Below, in pieces: positions 23,803 through 32,809 of a stretch of DNA of 64,000 nucleotides. The position numbers and the translations under genes are program-made. The stretch is from Nitrospirota bacterium. Its GTDB lineage: Bacteria > Nitrospirota > Thermodesulfovibrionia > Thermodesulfovibrionales > Dissulfurispiraceae. Below the pieces are notes generated by a model. That model saw only the letters and a program-made list of their open reading frames with translations. It did no database searches and was not told the origin of the DNA. Position 1 is the stretch's first letter. Each line of letters begins with the position of its first letter. The stretch spans positions 62,001 to 126,000 of the forward strand of contig JBFMHE010000002.1 of assembly GCA_040752355.1 (NCBI GenBank), given 5' to 3'.

Positions 23803-25071
23803 TCAATGCACGGAGCACGAGATGCACGGATCGTAGGCGCGCACGAGCATTTCGGCGAGCTTTGTTATCTCCGCGTCGCTTTTTCCCTCTGCAGCGTACC
23901 GGGTGACGAGCGCTTCCAGGTCGTGCTGTATATTGGCGTGGTTCTGCCCCGTGGGGATGACGCAGTCGGCCTTGACGATCTTTCCCCCGCTGTCGAACTC
24001 ATAACAGTGGTAGAGGATGCCGCGGGGGACTTCAACGGCGCCGATGCCCCGTGCCTCGCGCGGCTCGACCGCCTGGCGCGGCGCCTCCCACCGGCTGTCG
24101 AGGAGCTCCTCGATCAGGGTGATGGACTCGAGGACCACGTGGACGCACTCGACGAGCTGGGCGATAGTGTTCATGAAAGGATTGCAGACGACCGGCGCGA
24201 GCCCGAAGCCGGTCGCGACATCCCTCGCAGCCGGATGGAGGAATGCGGCATTGTTGTTGATGCGCGCGAGCGCTCCTACGGCAAACGACCCCCTCGAAAG
24301 CCGGCACCACTTCGAGGTAGACTGCTCCACTCCGTACTCATTGGTCATCTGTACATATTCGTCTTCCCTTCTCCGGACTCCGTCGGTCGATACCAAATCC
24401 CCGCCGATGAACGGATAGCAGTCTTCGCCTCTCAGGGAAACGTACTCGGTCTCCCGTTCAAAGGAGGGGAGGGTAAAGGTCCCGAACAGCTCGACCGTCT
24501 TCACGAGATCGGCAGTCACGTCGTTCAGGCGACCCCTGAATCGGGAGAGCTCCTTTTTGTCGGGAAGCATGGTGAACCCGCCCACGACCGTGCGGGTGGG
24601 ATGCAGCCGCCGCCCTCCGATGCAATCGCACAGGTCGTTGGCCAGGAGCTTCATCCCGGCCGCCATCGTTACGATATCCGGATGTGACTCAACCAGGGGC
24701 ACAATGCTCCCTTTGTTGAAGAAATCGGGGGCGACGAGAAAGTAGAGATGGAGCAGGTGGCTCTGCAGGGTCTCCATATGCTTCAGCAACAGGCGCAGCT
24801 TCGAGGTCTGCACCGTGGGACTGATGCCGAAGGCGTTTTCTACTGCCCGTATGCTGGCAAGCGTGTGGCCGATCGAGCAGATCCCGCAGATCCTGCTCGT
24901 GATATACGGCGCATTCTCCCAGCGCTTGCCGACGAGCAGGGCCTCGAAGAAGCGCGGGGTCTCGACGACCTCCCATCGGGCATCGAGGAGCTCGCCGTCC
25001 TGAATGGCGATTTTTATAGTGCCGTGTCCTTCGACGCGGGCGACATGGTGGATAGCGATCGTGATGGTCAT
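23803..25071 (-). CDS. hydA: [NiFe] hydrogenase large (alpha) subunit, group 3b-like
   Basis: A 422-residue catalytic subunit. The Ni-binding cysteine pairs are RICGICSIGH near residue 60 and DPCISCSVH at the extreme C-terminus. Sequence features (HVARVEGHGTIKIAI, ASIRAVENAFG) and gene order match cytoplasmic NAD(P)-linked sulfhydrogenases. ATG 25071 overlaps the small-subunit stop. The reading frame ends right after the last His, so the C-terminal peptide that a maturation protease normally removes is absent. The protein is expected in the cytoplasm with the beta, gamma and delta subunits. Confidence 0.93.
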   Translation of the reverse strand: MTITIAIHHVARVEGHGTIKIAIQDGELLDARWEVVETPRFFEALLVGKRWENAPYITSRICGICSIGHTLASIRAVENAFGISPTVQTSKLRLLLKHMETLQSHLLHLYFLVAPDFFNKGSIVPLVESHPDIVTMAAGMKLLANDLCDCIGGRRLHPTRTVVGGFTMLPDKKELSRFRGRLNDVTADLVKTVELFGTFTLPSFERETEYVSLRGEDCYPFIGGDLVSTDGVRRREDEYVQMTNEYGVEQSTSKWCRLSRGSFAVGALARINNNAAFLHPAARDVATGFGLAPVVCNPFMNTIAQLVECVHVVLESITLIEELLDSRWEAPRQAVEPREARGIGAVEVPRGILYHCYEFDSGGKIVKADCVIPTGQNHANIQHDLEALVTRYAAEGKSDAEITKLAEMLVRAYDPCISCSVH

Positions 25072-25877
25072 TTCCTTCGCACGCCCTTTCCGAGCGACCC
25101 GGTATACGCGGAAAACCCGCCGAAGCATTCGAGCCGGTCGAGCATCTCTTCATGCGAGAAACCGTAGTCCGTCATGATCGCTTCCATCTGGCTGATATTG
25201 ACGTCGCCTGCCGGTCCTCTGCAGCCCCAGCACCCTGCCCGGCCGGTGGGGCACCACGCATCGCAGCCGGCGCGCGTGATAGGGCCGAGGCAGGGCTCTC
25301 CGAGATCGAACAGGCAGATATTTTCCCTGGCTTTGCATTCGGTGCAGACCGGGTATTCGGGGTGGACAACCGATTTGCCGAGCGCCAGGTTGGTAACGAT
25401 CTTCTCGACCTCCTCCTTCTTGACAGGACAGCCATAGATGCGGAGATCGACGGGCACGACCCTGTCCACCGGCTGGACGGCCGACGTTTCGACGGGGTGT
25501 TCGCCGTACACCGTTCTCGTTACCCAGCCCTGGTCCGCGAAGCGGTTCTTGAGCTGGTTGACCCCTCCGAAGCAGGCGCAGGAGCCAAACGCCACCAGTA
25601 TATCGGCCTTTTCCCGTATCGCCCTCAGACGATGGACCTCATCGCCGCGGGTAATACTGCCTTCGATGAAGGCGATCTCGTACTCGTCGGAGCGCTCCGA
25701 CATGGCTTCGCGGAAGCTTACCACCTCCACGAGCGAGAGGAAGTCGAGCAGCGTGGCCTCGTTGTTCACGATCTGGAGCTGGCAGCCCTCGCACGAAGAG
25801 AAGTCGAAAAAGGCGACCTTCGGCCGGCGCACCGGCACGCCGAGATATGTTTTTGTCTTTGCCTGCGCGGCGCCCAT
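25068..25877 (-). CDS. hydD: [NiFe] hydrogenase small (delta) subunit
   Basis: A 269-residue Fe-S subunit without a Tat signal, so cytoplasmic. Proximal cluster ligands: SSCEGCQL, GSCACFGG and YGCP. Further cysteines for medial and distal clusters occur at CTECKARENICLFDLGEPC and CDAWCPTGRAGCWGC. It carries electrons between the NiFe site and the diaphorase part. It lies one base after the gamma gene and overlaps alpha by four bases. Confidence 0.93.
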   Translation of the reverse strand: MGAAQAKTKTYLGVPVRRPKVAFFDFSSCEGCQLQIVNNEATLLDFLSLVEVVSFREAMSERSDEYEIAFIEGSITRGDEVHRLRAIREKADILVAFGSCACFGGVNQLKNRFADQGWVTRTVYGEHPVETSAVQPVDRVVPVDLRIYGCPVKKEEVEKIVTNLALGKSVVHPEYPVCTECKARENICLFDLGEPCLGPITRAGCDAWCPTGRAGCWGCRGPAGDVNISQMEAIMTDYGFSHEEMLDRLECFGGFSAYTGSLGKGVRRK

Positions 25878-26777
25878 CTATATTGCCTCCTTCAGGTTCA
25901 TCACCGTCCAGTAATCGAAGACCGGGCCCTCGAGGCAGGTGTAGGTAGAGCCTATGTTGCACCGGCAGCATTTGCCCATGCCGCAGTGCATCCTTCGCTC
26001 GAGGGAGACGAACATCTTCTGCATCGGGATATCCGCCTTGGTAAGCGCGCTGCAGACGGACGTGAACATCGCCGGGGGGCCGCAGACAATCGCACAGGTG
26101 TCCTTGAGGGTCCCCCCCCGCCGGGCAATGATCTCGGCGAGCACATCGGTCGTCCTCCCCACCGGACCCTGCCATGAGGGGTCCGCGTGCTCCACGACGA
26201 CATGCAGACTCACCTCGTCGTTGCGCCACCGGTCGTACTCGTAGGTGAAGATAAGCTGCTCGGCGGTCTTTGTGCCGTAGATGATATCGACCTTGCCGAA
26301 GCAGCACCGGTTCTCCAGGACGTATGAGATCGGCGCCCTGAGCGGGGCGAGCCCGATTCCGCCTGCGATGAGCAGGATATTCTGGCCGTGCATGTGCTCC
26401 ACCGGGAAGCTCGTGCCGAAGGGCCCGCGCAGCCCCACTGTCGCACCCCTGCCGACCTTATCGAGGAAGTTCGTCAGGTTGCCGCATCTTCGTATGCAGA
26501 GCTCTACCGCGCCGCCGTGCGCGGAAGAGATCGAGAACGGCGCTTCGCCGATGCCGGGCAGCTCGAGCATGATGAACTGACCGGGCCTGAAGCCGAAGCG
26601 GTCTCTCTCATCGGGATCCGAAATCCGTATCTTGTAGAGCTTTTCGGTTGCCGACAGGGGAAAGATGCTCGTGATCTCCGCTTTATAGGTACATTCGAAG
26701 GCGCCGAGGTCGCCCCTGCGCCGGTTATCTCCTCCATGCATTGAGAGGACGTTCACCAGTTTCAGCTCATGCGCCAT
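25878..26777 (-). CDS. hydG: Hydrogenase gamma subunit, FAD/NAD(P)-binding
   Basis: A 299-residue ferredoxin-reductase-type protein. The FAD domain comes first (FRPGQFIMLELPG, APFSISS), then the NAD(P) domain (LLIAGGIGLAPLRAPI, VCGPPAMFTSV), then a C-terminal 2Fe-2S site (RRMHCGMGKCCRCNIG ... YTCLEGPVF), as in dihydroorotate dehydrogenase electron-transfer subunits. It passes electrons between NAD(P)H and the Fe-S chain. NAD or NADP preference cannot be decided. Its start overlaps the end of beta by 11 bases. Confidence 0.92.
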   Translation of the reverse strand: MAHELKLVNVLSMHGGDNRRRGDLGAFECTYKAEITSIFPLSATEKLYKIRISDPDERDRFGFRPGQFIMLELPGIGEAPFSISSAHGGAVELCIRRCGNLTNFLDKVGRGATVGLRGPFGTSFPVEHMHGQNILLIAGGIGLAPLRAPISYVLENRCCFGKVDIIYGTKTAEQLIFTYEYDRWRNDEVSLHVVVEHADPSWQGPVGRTTDVLAEIIARRGGTLKDTCAIVCGPPAMFTSVCSALTKADIPMQKMFVSLERRMHCGMGKCCRCNIGSTYTCLEGPVFDYWTVMNLKEAI

Positions 26778-27822
26778 TGAGAGCCTCCTCTCCCCGTATG
26801 CTCGCGATCACCTCGGGAACGGTGATACCCGAGAGGCACGCTTCGCCGCATCTGCCGCAGCCGACGCAGAGCGACTCCTCAAAGGCCTCCACGAAGCCGC
26901 GATGTTTATGATAGTAGCGATATTTGAGCCGGATGTGGCGTTCGGGGCGGAAGTTGTGGCCGCCCGCGACCTGCGCGAAATCGACGATGGTGCATGAATA
27001 TAGATACTTTGTCTTCCTCGCCTCCTTGAGGTCGAGGGTTACCGTTTCCTCTACGCCGTAGCAGTAACAGGTAGGGCAGACCTTCGAGCAGGTCCCGCAC
27101 GAAAGGCATCTGTCTCCCCACTGCTTCCAGTGCTCGGACTGGAACTCCATGTCCAGTATCTTCATGAGATCGGTGGTATCGATAGAGGTAATGAACTTTC
27201 TGTTCTTGGCCGCAATCGTTTTCATGTACCGGATATGGTCGTCCTCATGCGGTGCTGCGGACGTTATACTATTGATGAAGCGGAAGGCAGCCTCGGTGCG
27301 TATCTCGATGAAGTATCTCTCTCCGATATCGGTGATGAACATGTCGAACCCGTGCAGGGCCGTATCCGCGCCGACCGAGCGGCAGAAGCAGTAGGGCTGC
27401 GGCGTGCATTCGATCCCGACGATGAAGAGGTTTTTTCTCTTGACTGCATAGTACGGCATCGGAAACACGCTGCCCATAAGGACTTTGTCCAGTCTGTTCA
27501 GCGCGTTGATATCGCAGGCGTGAAGGCCGAACACGATGCTCGGACGGTCGACGTTGTAGCTCACCGACTTCGTCCAGTCGCCGTCTCCTACCTCGAATAC
27601 GGCGAGGTCTTCCCTGTACGGAAGAAACAGGCGTTTGGGAGAGAGCTTTGTCGTGGTGTAATCGATGCGCACTTCAGCGAAGTCCGCTACCTCTTCGAAG
27701 GCATACACCGGCGACCCGCTCCTGTCACGCGCCTTTTCGACCGGCCCCACAACCCTGTTTCCCTCGGCGAGGACGTCGAACAGCCGCGCCAACTCCCCTT
27801 TTGCAATGACCCTGAAGATCAT
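26767..27822 (-). CDS. hydB: Hydrogenase beta subunit, 4Fe-4S protein
   Basis: A 351-residue protein related to anaerobic sulfite reductase subunit A and hydrogenase beta subunits. Two cluster motifs: CLSCGTCSKVCPTC near 240 and CVGCGRCGEACLSG near 320. Upstream cysteines (CTPQPYCFC, HACDINA) are also family features. It is the first gene of the hydBGDA set, with the order beta-gamma-delta-alpha as in Pyrococcus sulfhydrogenase I. GGGGTAAGA precedes ATG 27822. The complex may reduce NADP with H2, evolve H2, or reduce sulfur. Confidence 0.92.
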   Translation of the reverse strand: MIFRVIAKGELARLFDVLAEGNRVVGPVEKARDRSGSPVYAFEEVADFAEVRIDYTTTKLSPKRLFLPYREDLAVFEVGDGDWTKSVSYNVDRPSIVFGLHACDINALNRLDKVLMGSVFPMPYYAVKRKNLFIVGIECTPQPYCFCRSVGADTALHGFDMFITDIGERYFIEIRTEAAFRFINSITSAAPHEDDHIRYMKTIAAKNRKFITSIDTTDLMKILDMEFQSEHWKQWGDRCLSCGTCSKVCPTCYCYGVEETVTLDLKEARKTKYLYSCTIVDFAQVAGGHNFRPERHIRLKYRYYHKHRGFVEAFEESLCVGCGRCGEACLSGITVPEVIASIRGEEALNGA

Positions 27823-27914
27823 TCTTACCCCCTATGAGTGTGGCAGTTCTGTTCCCGGATAGCATGTTATCGTTGTTTTTTCGGAAGAGTTGAGTCTTTC
27901 GGGGGGATGGCTCA

Positions 27915-27946
27915 CCCGTTGAGCGAATGGGGGCTCGCTCAACGGG
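27915..27946. terminator. Strong hairpin between the GYD gene and hydB
   Basis: A perfect 12-bp stem (27915-27926 with 27935-27946; CCCGTTGAGCGA) with an 8-base loop. There is no U-tract on either strand, so a Rho-independent role is uncertain. It would separate the GYD message from the hydrogenase operon or block exonucleases. Confidence 0.4.
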
Positions 27947-27978
27947 CGGGGAGGGAGGGGACCTCGGGGGCCCCGCTG

Positions 27979-28293
27979 TTATTTCCTTCCTGCAGCCGCC
28001 ATTTGACCGGAGGTTATGTTCTTGATCAGCGTATCCACCGGTATGGCGGGAAGCGTGAGGAGCTCGACCGATCCGCGGGCGCCCAGCTCGGTCGACATCC
28101 TCATGATCGTCTCGTTGTCGGGGGCCTCGATGATATTGACGAAGTCGTAGGGGCCGAGCACCGCGAACTGCTCGGTGACCCTGACGCCCATCGACTCGAG
28201 CTCCTTGTTTACTTCGAATATCCTGTTCGGGTTTTCCTTGAGCGTCTTTCTGCCCTCGTCGGTCAGCTTGCTGAGAATTACGTACTGTGCCAT
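27979..28293 (-). CDS. GYD-domain protein
   Basis: A 104-residue protein of the GYD family (YVILSKLTDEGRKTLKENP; VLGPYDFVNIIEAPD; LGARGSVELLTLPAIPVD). ATG 28293 is chosen for AAGGAGGGGGA upstream; the longer frame to 28407 has no start support and overlaps the promoter. GYD proteins are small ferredoxin-fold, dimeric proteins of unknown function, often near metabolic operons. A near-consensus promoter lies at 28334-28362. It precedes the hydrogenase genes on the same strand, 156 bp away. Confidence 0.88.
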   Translation of the reverse strand: MAQYVILSKLTDEGRKTLKENPNRIFEVNKELESMGVRVTEQFAVLGPYDFVNIIEAPDNETIMRMSTELGARGSVELLTLPAIPVDTLIKNITSGQMAAAGRK

Positions 28294-28333
28294 AATGATT
28301 CCCCCTCCTTTGGGTAATGTTATTTCTATTACC

Positions 28334-28362
28334 CTTATACACCGGAAACCGGGGGTTGTCAA
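28334..28362 (-). promoter_or_regulatory. Near-consensus sigma-70 promoter of the GYD gene
   Basis: Read on the minus strand: TTGACA, 17 bp, TATAAG. Start expected near 28327, 34 nt before ATG 28293. A second TTGACA-like copy overlaps just upstream. Confidence 0.8.
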
Positions 28363-28386
28363 TTTGTCAATAAAGGGGATGAAAAA

Positions 28387-28414
28387 GAGGCAGGCGCTTT
28401 CTCGCACCTGCCTC
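28387..28414 (-). terminator. Rho-independent terminator of the small exported-protein gene
   Basis: On the minus strand, GAGGCAGGTGCG pairs with CGCCTGCCTC around a short loop, followed at once by TTTTTC. It begins 24 bases after the stop of the gene at 28438-28755. Confidence 0.85.
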
Positions 28415-28437
28415 TCAAGGACCGAACAGGGGACGCG

Positions 28438-28755
28438 CTAGCAGCCCGCCTTGGTTCCCCTCAGGTCGTTGGAGCCCTTGATGACGTTCCTGCCGCCCTC
28501 GCTGACGTACTTTACCTTGACCTCGTCGCCCTTCAGTATCCGGTCGTCGAGCTTCTTCATGGCGCTCTCGTTCTCGACTGCAAAGGTCATGTCCTTGCCG
28601 TCATCGGTGGTGATGGTTACGGTCTTGCCCGCCAGGTCGTAGTCCTTCACTTTGCCCTTGACCGTGACTTTCTCGGCAGCGAGAACGACGCCCGAGAGGA
28701 GTGCGATGCTGAAGAGAGCCATTACGGCCAGTGCGATTACCCTTGATGCCTTCAT
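28438..28755 (-). CDS. Small exported protein of unknown function
   Basis: A 105-residue protein with a clear signal peptide (VIALAVMALFSIALLSGVVLAAE, residues about 4-26, given in part). The mature part is a short beta-rich domain (VTVKGKVKDYDLAGKTVTI, then DEVKVKYV) that looks like an OB-fold or DUF5666-type domain; this is a shape guess. It ends with a single cysteine. It follows the octahaem gene by 50 bp, with an 8-bp hairpin (28772-28791) between, and has its own terminator. It may be a periplasmic accessory of that cytochrome. Confidence 0.7.
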   Translation of the reverse strand: MKASRVIALAVMALFSIALLSGVVLAAEKVTVKGKVKDYDLAGKTVTITTDDGKDMTFAVENESAMKKLDDRILKGDEVKVKYVSEGGRNVIKGSNDLRGTKAGC

Positions 28756-28805
28756 AGTGCCTCCTTTTGCAGAGAGCGCCTCTGCGCTCTCATGTGGTGA
28801 ATTGA

Positions 28806-30290
28806 TTACGCTTTCCTGCCTGCCTTCTTCTTCGCGGGCTTGGCCGGCCTCTCGTCGGCTTTGGTTCCCTCACCCTCGTCCGACGCAGCTTCGAACCTCC
28901 CGCCGACCCTCATGGGATCTCCGGCATAGCCCAGGGCCTTCCAGTCGAGGCGATGGCCGCTGAAATGGCAGTCGGCGCACTTCAGGGCCCTCCCCTTCGG
29001 CGCCACTTCGTGGTTTATGCTGCCGTAAAAGGCGGTAGAGACGAACTCGTGCTTGCCGCTATAGGGCAGCCCCGATGCCTTCGCGCCGTCGGCAAGGGCC
29101 TTTTCCCAGTTGTAGTGGCTCCAGAGGCCGCCGAAGTTCTGGAAGATCGAGAGATGCTTGTGCTGCGAATCCATCGGCTGCTTGCCGGTATGCACCTTGA
29201 AGGGATATATCTTGGAGCTCCTGTCCCTGATGTCGCCGACCGGCTTGGAGATGTAGACGACTTTTTTCGGATCGGCGATCTTCTGTCCCTTCAGGTACCG
29301 CTCTATGGTGCCGTTGTACCAGGCGTAGGTCGGGACTACGTTCTTGCCGTAGGTGAAGGTACCCTTGTGCTTTGCGTAGGTCTCCTTGCCGAACTCTTCC
29401 TGGATATCTTCGATATCCCGGCCTGCCGTAGACCAGTCCCAGCTCATCTTGGTCGCGTGCTCCTTTGCAAAGACAGGGATATGGCAGGTCTGGCAGGCGA
29501 CGGTCCTCTCGTGTCTCGCCAGCGTCTTGTGGGCGCCGGAGGATTTATGCGGATCGCGGTGGCAATCGCCGCAGCCTACCCTGCCGTCGTGCGTTGCGAG
29601 AAAGGTCGAGGCGCCGGCGATCTTATGGTCCTTTGTAACGTGGCAGGCCTGGCAGGTCATATCGGCGGGACCGCCCATATGCACGTCGTGATCTCTCGTC
29701 GGCTTGCTGAGCGCGGAGTCCATATCGCCGTGCTTTACGGCATCGCCGCCGCCGCCGTGGAAGTGGCAGACGCCGCAGTTATCCCTGTTCGGCATGCCGA
29801 CGCTCTGGGCAGCCTTCACGAGATTGATCTTGCCCGCTTCCATGAGCCTCTTATCGACTTCGCCGCCGAGGCCTTTTTTGTAGTTACCCTCTTTGGCGTG
29901 GCAGACGAGGCAGTCTACTTTCGACTTGTCCTGTGGAAGCTTGTCGTTATCGACCCAGCCGTATCCCGCATGGCACTTGACGCAGAAGGACCTGCTGCCG
30001 CCCTCGACATCGGTGCAGAAATTGTTGAGCAGGTTGGCCTTTCCGTACTCTTCTGTGCTGCTCTCCATGCCCTTGACGGTCCGGGGAGCGCCTTTCCATT
30101 TGTAGTGGGGAGTATTCATGACATCCCCCGCCTGCTGGTCATGGCACTGGATGCAGACCTTGCTCACCTCCTCGCCGGAAGTGAACGGTCCCTGAATCAA
30201 CGGGGAATGGTCCATCGATGCCGCAAGCCCGTAAGCAGGGGCCACGAGCATCACAGCGAGCGCGACGATTACCCTGCAATGTGCTCTCAC
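28806..30290 (-). CDS. Octahaem cytochrome c, tetrathionate-reductase-like family
   Basis: A 494-residue exported protein. GTG 30290 follows GGAGG; residues 1-24 are a signal peptide. Eight CxxCH motifs: CIQCH, CVKCH, CLVCH, CGVCH, CQACH, CGDCH, CQTCH, CADCH. Length and pattern (FCVKCHAGYGW, THDGRVGCGDCHRDPH, ACQTCHIPVFA) match the Shewanella octahaem tetrathionate reductase (OTR) family, periplasmic enzymes reducing tetrathionate, nitrite or hydroxylamine in vitro. The C-terminus is a Lys/Ala-rich tail (PAKPAKKKAGRKA), which is unusual. Its true substrate here is open. A distant promoter at 30502-30531 implies a leader of about 200 nt. Confidence 0.88.
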   Translation of the reverse strand: MRAHCRVIVALAVMLVAPAYGLAASMDHSPLIQGPFTSGEEVSKVCIQCHDQQAGDVMNTPHYKWKGAPRTVKGMESSTEEYGKANLLNNFCTDVEGGSRSFCVKCHAGYGWVDNDKLPQDKSKVDCLVCHAKEGNYKKGLGGEVDKRLMEAGKINLVKAAQSVGMPNRDNCGVCHFHGGGGDAVKHGDMDSALSKPTRDHDVHMGGPADMTCQACHVTKDHKIAGASTFLATHDGRVGCGDCHRDPHKSSGAHKTLARHERTVACQTCHIPVFAKEHATKMSWDWSTAGRDIEDIQEEFGKETYAKHKGTFTYGKNVVPTYAWYNGTIERYLKGQKIADPKKVVYISKPVGDIRDRSSKIYPFKVHTGKQPMDSQHKHLSIFQNFGGLWSHYNWEKALADGAKASGLPYSGKHEFVSTAFYGSINHEVAPKGRALKCADCHFSGHRLDWKALGYAGDPMRVGGRFEAASDEGEGTKADERPAKPAKKKAGRKA

Positions 30291-30501
30291 AACGACCTCC
30301 TCTGAACTGTTTTTCTGGGGGCTGCTGCAAAAGAACAGCCCTGTAAGGTTTTCGTACGAGGACAGCGGCAGGCGCTTCCGGGGGAGGAGCGGGGATGAAT
30401 GATGAATGAGGCCTCGGCGCCGTCGTCCGCTCTATTCATGGAAAAGCCGTAGTGCATGGAGTATTCCGGTAGAGAAGGGCCATCCTTCTCGGTTTTTTAC
30501 A

Positions 30502-30531
30502 TTATGAGCCAAAGCCGGGAATATTGTCAAG
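30502..30531 (-). promoter_or_regulatory. Promoter of the octahaem cytochrome gene
   Basis: Read on the minus strand: TTGACA, 18 bp, CATAAT. The expected start is near 30495, leaving a leader of about 205 nt. Confidence 0.65.
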
Positions 30532-30603
30532 AGATTTCGAAACTATTTGATCTGGCCGCTCTCCTGTCCGCTCCTTGACCGATGCGGCGCTTTTCAACTA
30601 CTG

Positions 30604-30609
30604 TATAAG
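30604..30609 (+). promoter_or_regulatory. -10 box 5 nt before panC ATG (leaderless candidate)
   Basis: TATAAG ends five bases before ATG 30615 with no Shine-Dalgarno sequence between. A TTGACC lies at 30575-30580 but is too far for this box; it could instead serve TACTGT at 30599-30604. Confidence 0.4.
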
Positions 30610-30614
30610 ATACT

Positions 30615-31460
30615 ATGGAAACCATACGCATTCCCCGTATAATGCAGGAGACCTCGAAGGTCCATCGTATCAAGGGCAGGACCATCGGCCTCGTCCCCAC
30701 GATGGGAGCGCTTCACGAAGGGCATCTCAGTCTCGTCAAACGGGCGAAGAACGAAAATGACGTCGTTGTCGTCAGCATCTTCGTCAACCCCCTCCAGTTC
30801 GGGCGGAACGAGGACTTCGACCGCTACCCCAGAGATATCGAGCGGGACAGGGAGCTGCTGAAAAGGCTCGACATCGACGTGCTCTTCGCTCCTGACCCGA
30901 AGCTGATGTATCCCGACGCGTTCGCTACGTCCGTAACCGTCGGTCGATGCTCGGACACGCTCTGCGGCGCCTTCAGGCCCGGCCATTTTACCGGCGTGGC
31001 GACCGTCGTCGCCAAGCTCTTCAACCAGGTGAAGCCGACGAGGGCGTACTTCGGCCAGAAGGATTTCCAGCAGACGGTGGTGATCAGGAGAATGGTCGAG
31101 GACCTGAACATGGATATCGAGATCGTCATCGGGCAGACGATACGGGAAGCCGACGGCCTTGCCCTGAGCTCGAGAAACGCCTATCTTTCCGGCGCCGAGC
31201 GGCAGGCAGCTGCCCTCCTTTACCAGGTGCTGCTGGCGTCGTCGGGGGCGGTTACGCCGGGGGAAAGGACCGACGAAGTACGGGAAGCGATGCATAAGGC
31301 CCTCCGCGCCGCGCCGCTTATCGCCGAGGTGCAGTATGCCGGTGTCTACGACCCGGCGACCCTGGAAGAGCTCGCGGAATTCGGGAAGAGAAATCTCCTC
31401 GCCGTAGCCGTGAAGATCGGCGGCACCAGGCTGATCGACAACATGCTCGTCGAGAAATAA
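30615..31460 (+). CDS. panC: Pantothenate synthetase
   Basis: A 281-residue enzyme joining pantoate and beta-alanine with ATP in coenzyme A synthesis. Signatures: LVPTMGALHEGHLSLV (HIGH-like ATP site), SIFVNPLQFGRNEDF, RPGHFTGVATVV, YFGQKDFQQ, LSSRNAYLS (KMSKS-like). Normal length. There is no Shine-Dalgarno sequence. It is a single gene, convergent with glgC. Confidence 0.97.
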   Translation: METIRIPRIMQETSKVHRIKGRTIGLVPTMGALHEGHLSLVKRAKNENDVVVVSIFVNPLQFGRNEDFDRYPRDIERDRELLKRLDIDVLFAPDPKLMYPDAFATSVTVGRCSDTLCGAFRPGHFTGVATVVAKLFNQVKPTRAYFGQKDFQQTVVIRRMVEDLNMDIEIVIGQTIREADGLALSSRNAYLSGAERQAAALLYQVLLASSGAVTPGERTDEVREAMHKALRAAPLIAEVQYAGVYDPATLEELAEFGKRNLLAVAVKIGGTRLIDNMLVEK

Positions 31461-31485
31461 TCTCCCGCACTGTTCCTCTTTCCAA

Positions 31486-32802
31486 TTACGGGAAGCTCTG
31501 CGGACGCGCCGGCAGGGCGCCGGCACAGACTTCCTGCGCCGCCGTCTTCCCCATCCCGCTGAAGTCCGCGCCCTTGGGAATGACGACGATCCCCTTCGGA
31601 CTGACGTGGAAGCGCCGGCGGTCCTGCTCGAGATCGTAGCCGATGACGAAGTCCGGCGGGACCTTCACGTCCTTATCGATGATCGCCCTCCGTATCCTCG
31701 CCCGCCTCCCGATCTCGACATTCTCCATGAGGATCGACTCCTCCACCGAGGCCCAGCTGTTGATTCTGACCGCGGGAGAGAGCACCGAGCTCTGGACGCT
31801 CCCGCCGCTGACGATGCAGCCGTCGCAGACGATCGAGTCGAGCGCCGAGCCGATCCTCCCGCCCGGATACTTCTGCGCGAAGACGAATTTTGCAGGAGGG
31901 CCCTGCTGCTGGTAGGTCCTGATCGGCCAGTCGTTGTCGTAGAGATTGAGCAGCGGGTCGACCGAGACGAGGTCCATGTTCGCCTCCCAGTAGGCGTCGA
32001 TGGTGCCCACGTCTCTCCAGTATTCGGCCGACTTCCTGTTTTCATCCCTGAAATTGTAGGCGTAGAGCCCGCCCGATGCGATCATGCGGGGAATGATGTC
32101 CTTGCCGAAGTCGTGATCCGACGGTGTCCCGGCATCGCTCTTCAGCGCCTCGATCAGATTGCTGGTAGTGAAGAGGTAGACGCCCATCGAGGCGAGGCAG
32201 TGGTCCGGACGGCCCGGGAGCGTCTTCGGCTCTTTGGGCTTTTCCTCGAAGCCGATGATGCGGTGCTCCTCGTCGGTCTCCATGATGCCGAAGGAGGAGG
32301 CGCTCCGGCGGTCCACCTCGATCGACGCTATGGTGCCGACGGCGTCGTGCTCGAGGTGGAAGGCGAGCATCTTCGCGTAGTCCATCTTGTAAATGTGGTC
32401 GCCCGAGAGGATGAGAAGATAGGAGGGCGCCTCCTTCTCTATGAAATAGAGGTTCTGGTAGACGGCGTCGGCGGTCCCCTCGTACCACCGCTCGTCGATG
32501 CGCTGCTGCGGCGGGATCGAGATGATGAACTCATCGAGCGAGGGGTTCAGGAGGTGCTCCCATCCCATGGCGAGGTGGCGGTCGAGGGAGAGCGACTTGT
32601 ACTGGGTCATGATCGCCATCTTCCGGATCTGCGAATTGATGCAGTTGCTGAGGGTGAAGTCGATGATGCGGTACTTCCCGCCGAAGGGCACCGCCGGCTT
32701 GGCCCGGTGTATGGTCAGCGGGTGCAGGCGTTCACCCTTGCCGCCGGCGAGGATAAGGGCGAGCACCTCTTTGAGGGCAGCGGTTTTAGAGTCTTTTCTC
32801 AT
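31486..32802 (-). CDS. glgC: Glucose-1-phosphate adenylyltransferase (ADP-glucose pyrophosphorylase)
   Basis: A 438-residue enzyme making ADP-glucose for glycogen. [15 protein letters not shown] is the nucleotide site; [42 protein letters not shown] and [14 protein letters not shown] are family signatures. The C-terminal left-handed beta-helix is present (ISNCIV-type repeats). It is preceded by a promoter whose predicted start is at the ATG. Confidence 0.96.
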   Translation of the reverse strand: MRKDSKTAALKEVLALILAGGKGERLHPLTIHRAKPAVPFGGKYRIIDFTLSNCINSQIRKMAIMTQYKSLSLDRHLAMGWEHLLNPSLDEFIISIPPQQRIDERWYEGTADAVYQNLYFIEKEAPSYLLILSGDHIYKMDYAKMLAFHLEHDAVGTIASIEVDRRSASSFGIMETDEEHRIIGFEEKPKEPKTLPGRPDHCLASMGVYLFTTSNLIEALKSDAGTPSDHDFGKDIIPRMIASGGLYAYNFRDENRKSAEYWRDVGTIDAYWEANMDLVSVDPLLNLYDNDWPIRTYQQQGPPAKFVFAQKYPGGRIGSALDSIVCDGCIVSGGSVQSSVLSPAVRINSWASVEESILMENVEIGRRARIRRAIIDKDVKVPPDFVIGYDLEQDRRRFHVSPKGIVVIPKGADFSGMGKTAAQEVCAGALPARPQSFP

Positions 32803-32809
32803 ACTTTAA

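Larger units (their letters stand above)
30291..30614. other. Intergenic region between the octahaem gene and panC (divergent)
   Basis: It holds the octahaem promoter and its long leader. On the minus strand a 56-codon ORF (from about 30461) ends in a TGA overlapping the GTG start of the octahaem gene, but it lacks a ribosome site. GGGCTG/CAGCCC (about 30318-30340) can pair near the start. The panC -10 box lies at 30604-30609. No other gene is seen. Confidence 0.45.

Noticed and set aside
30291-30461. 56-codon ORF before the octahaem gene as a real gene
   Set aside because: It overlaps the GTG start but has no ribosome site and low protein character; mentioned only as a leader feature.
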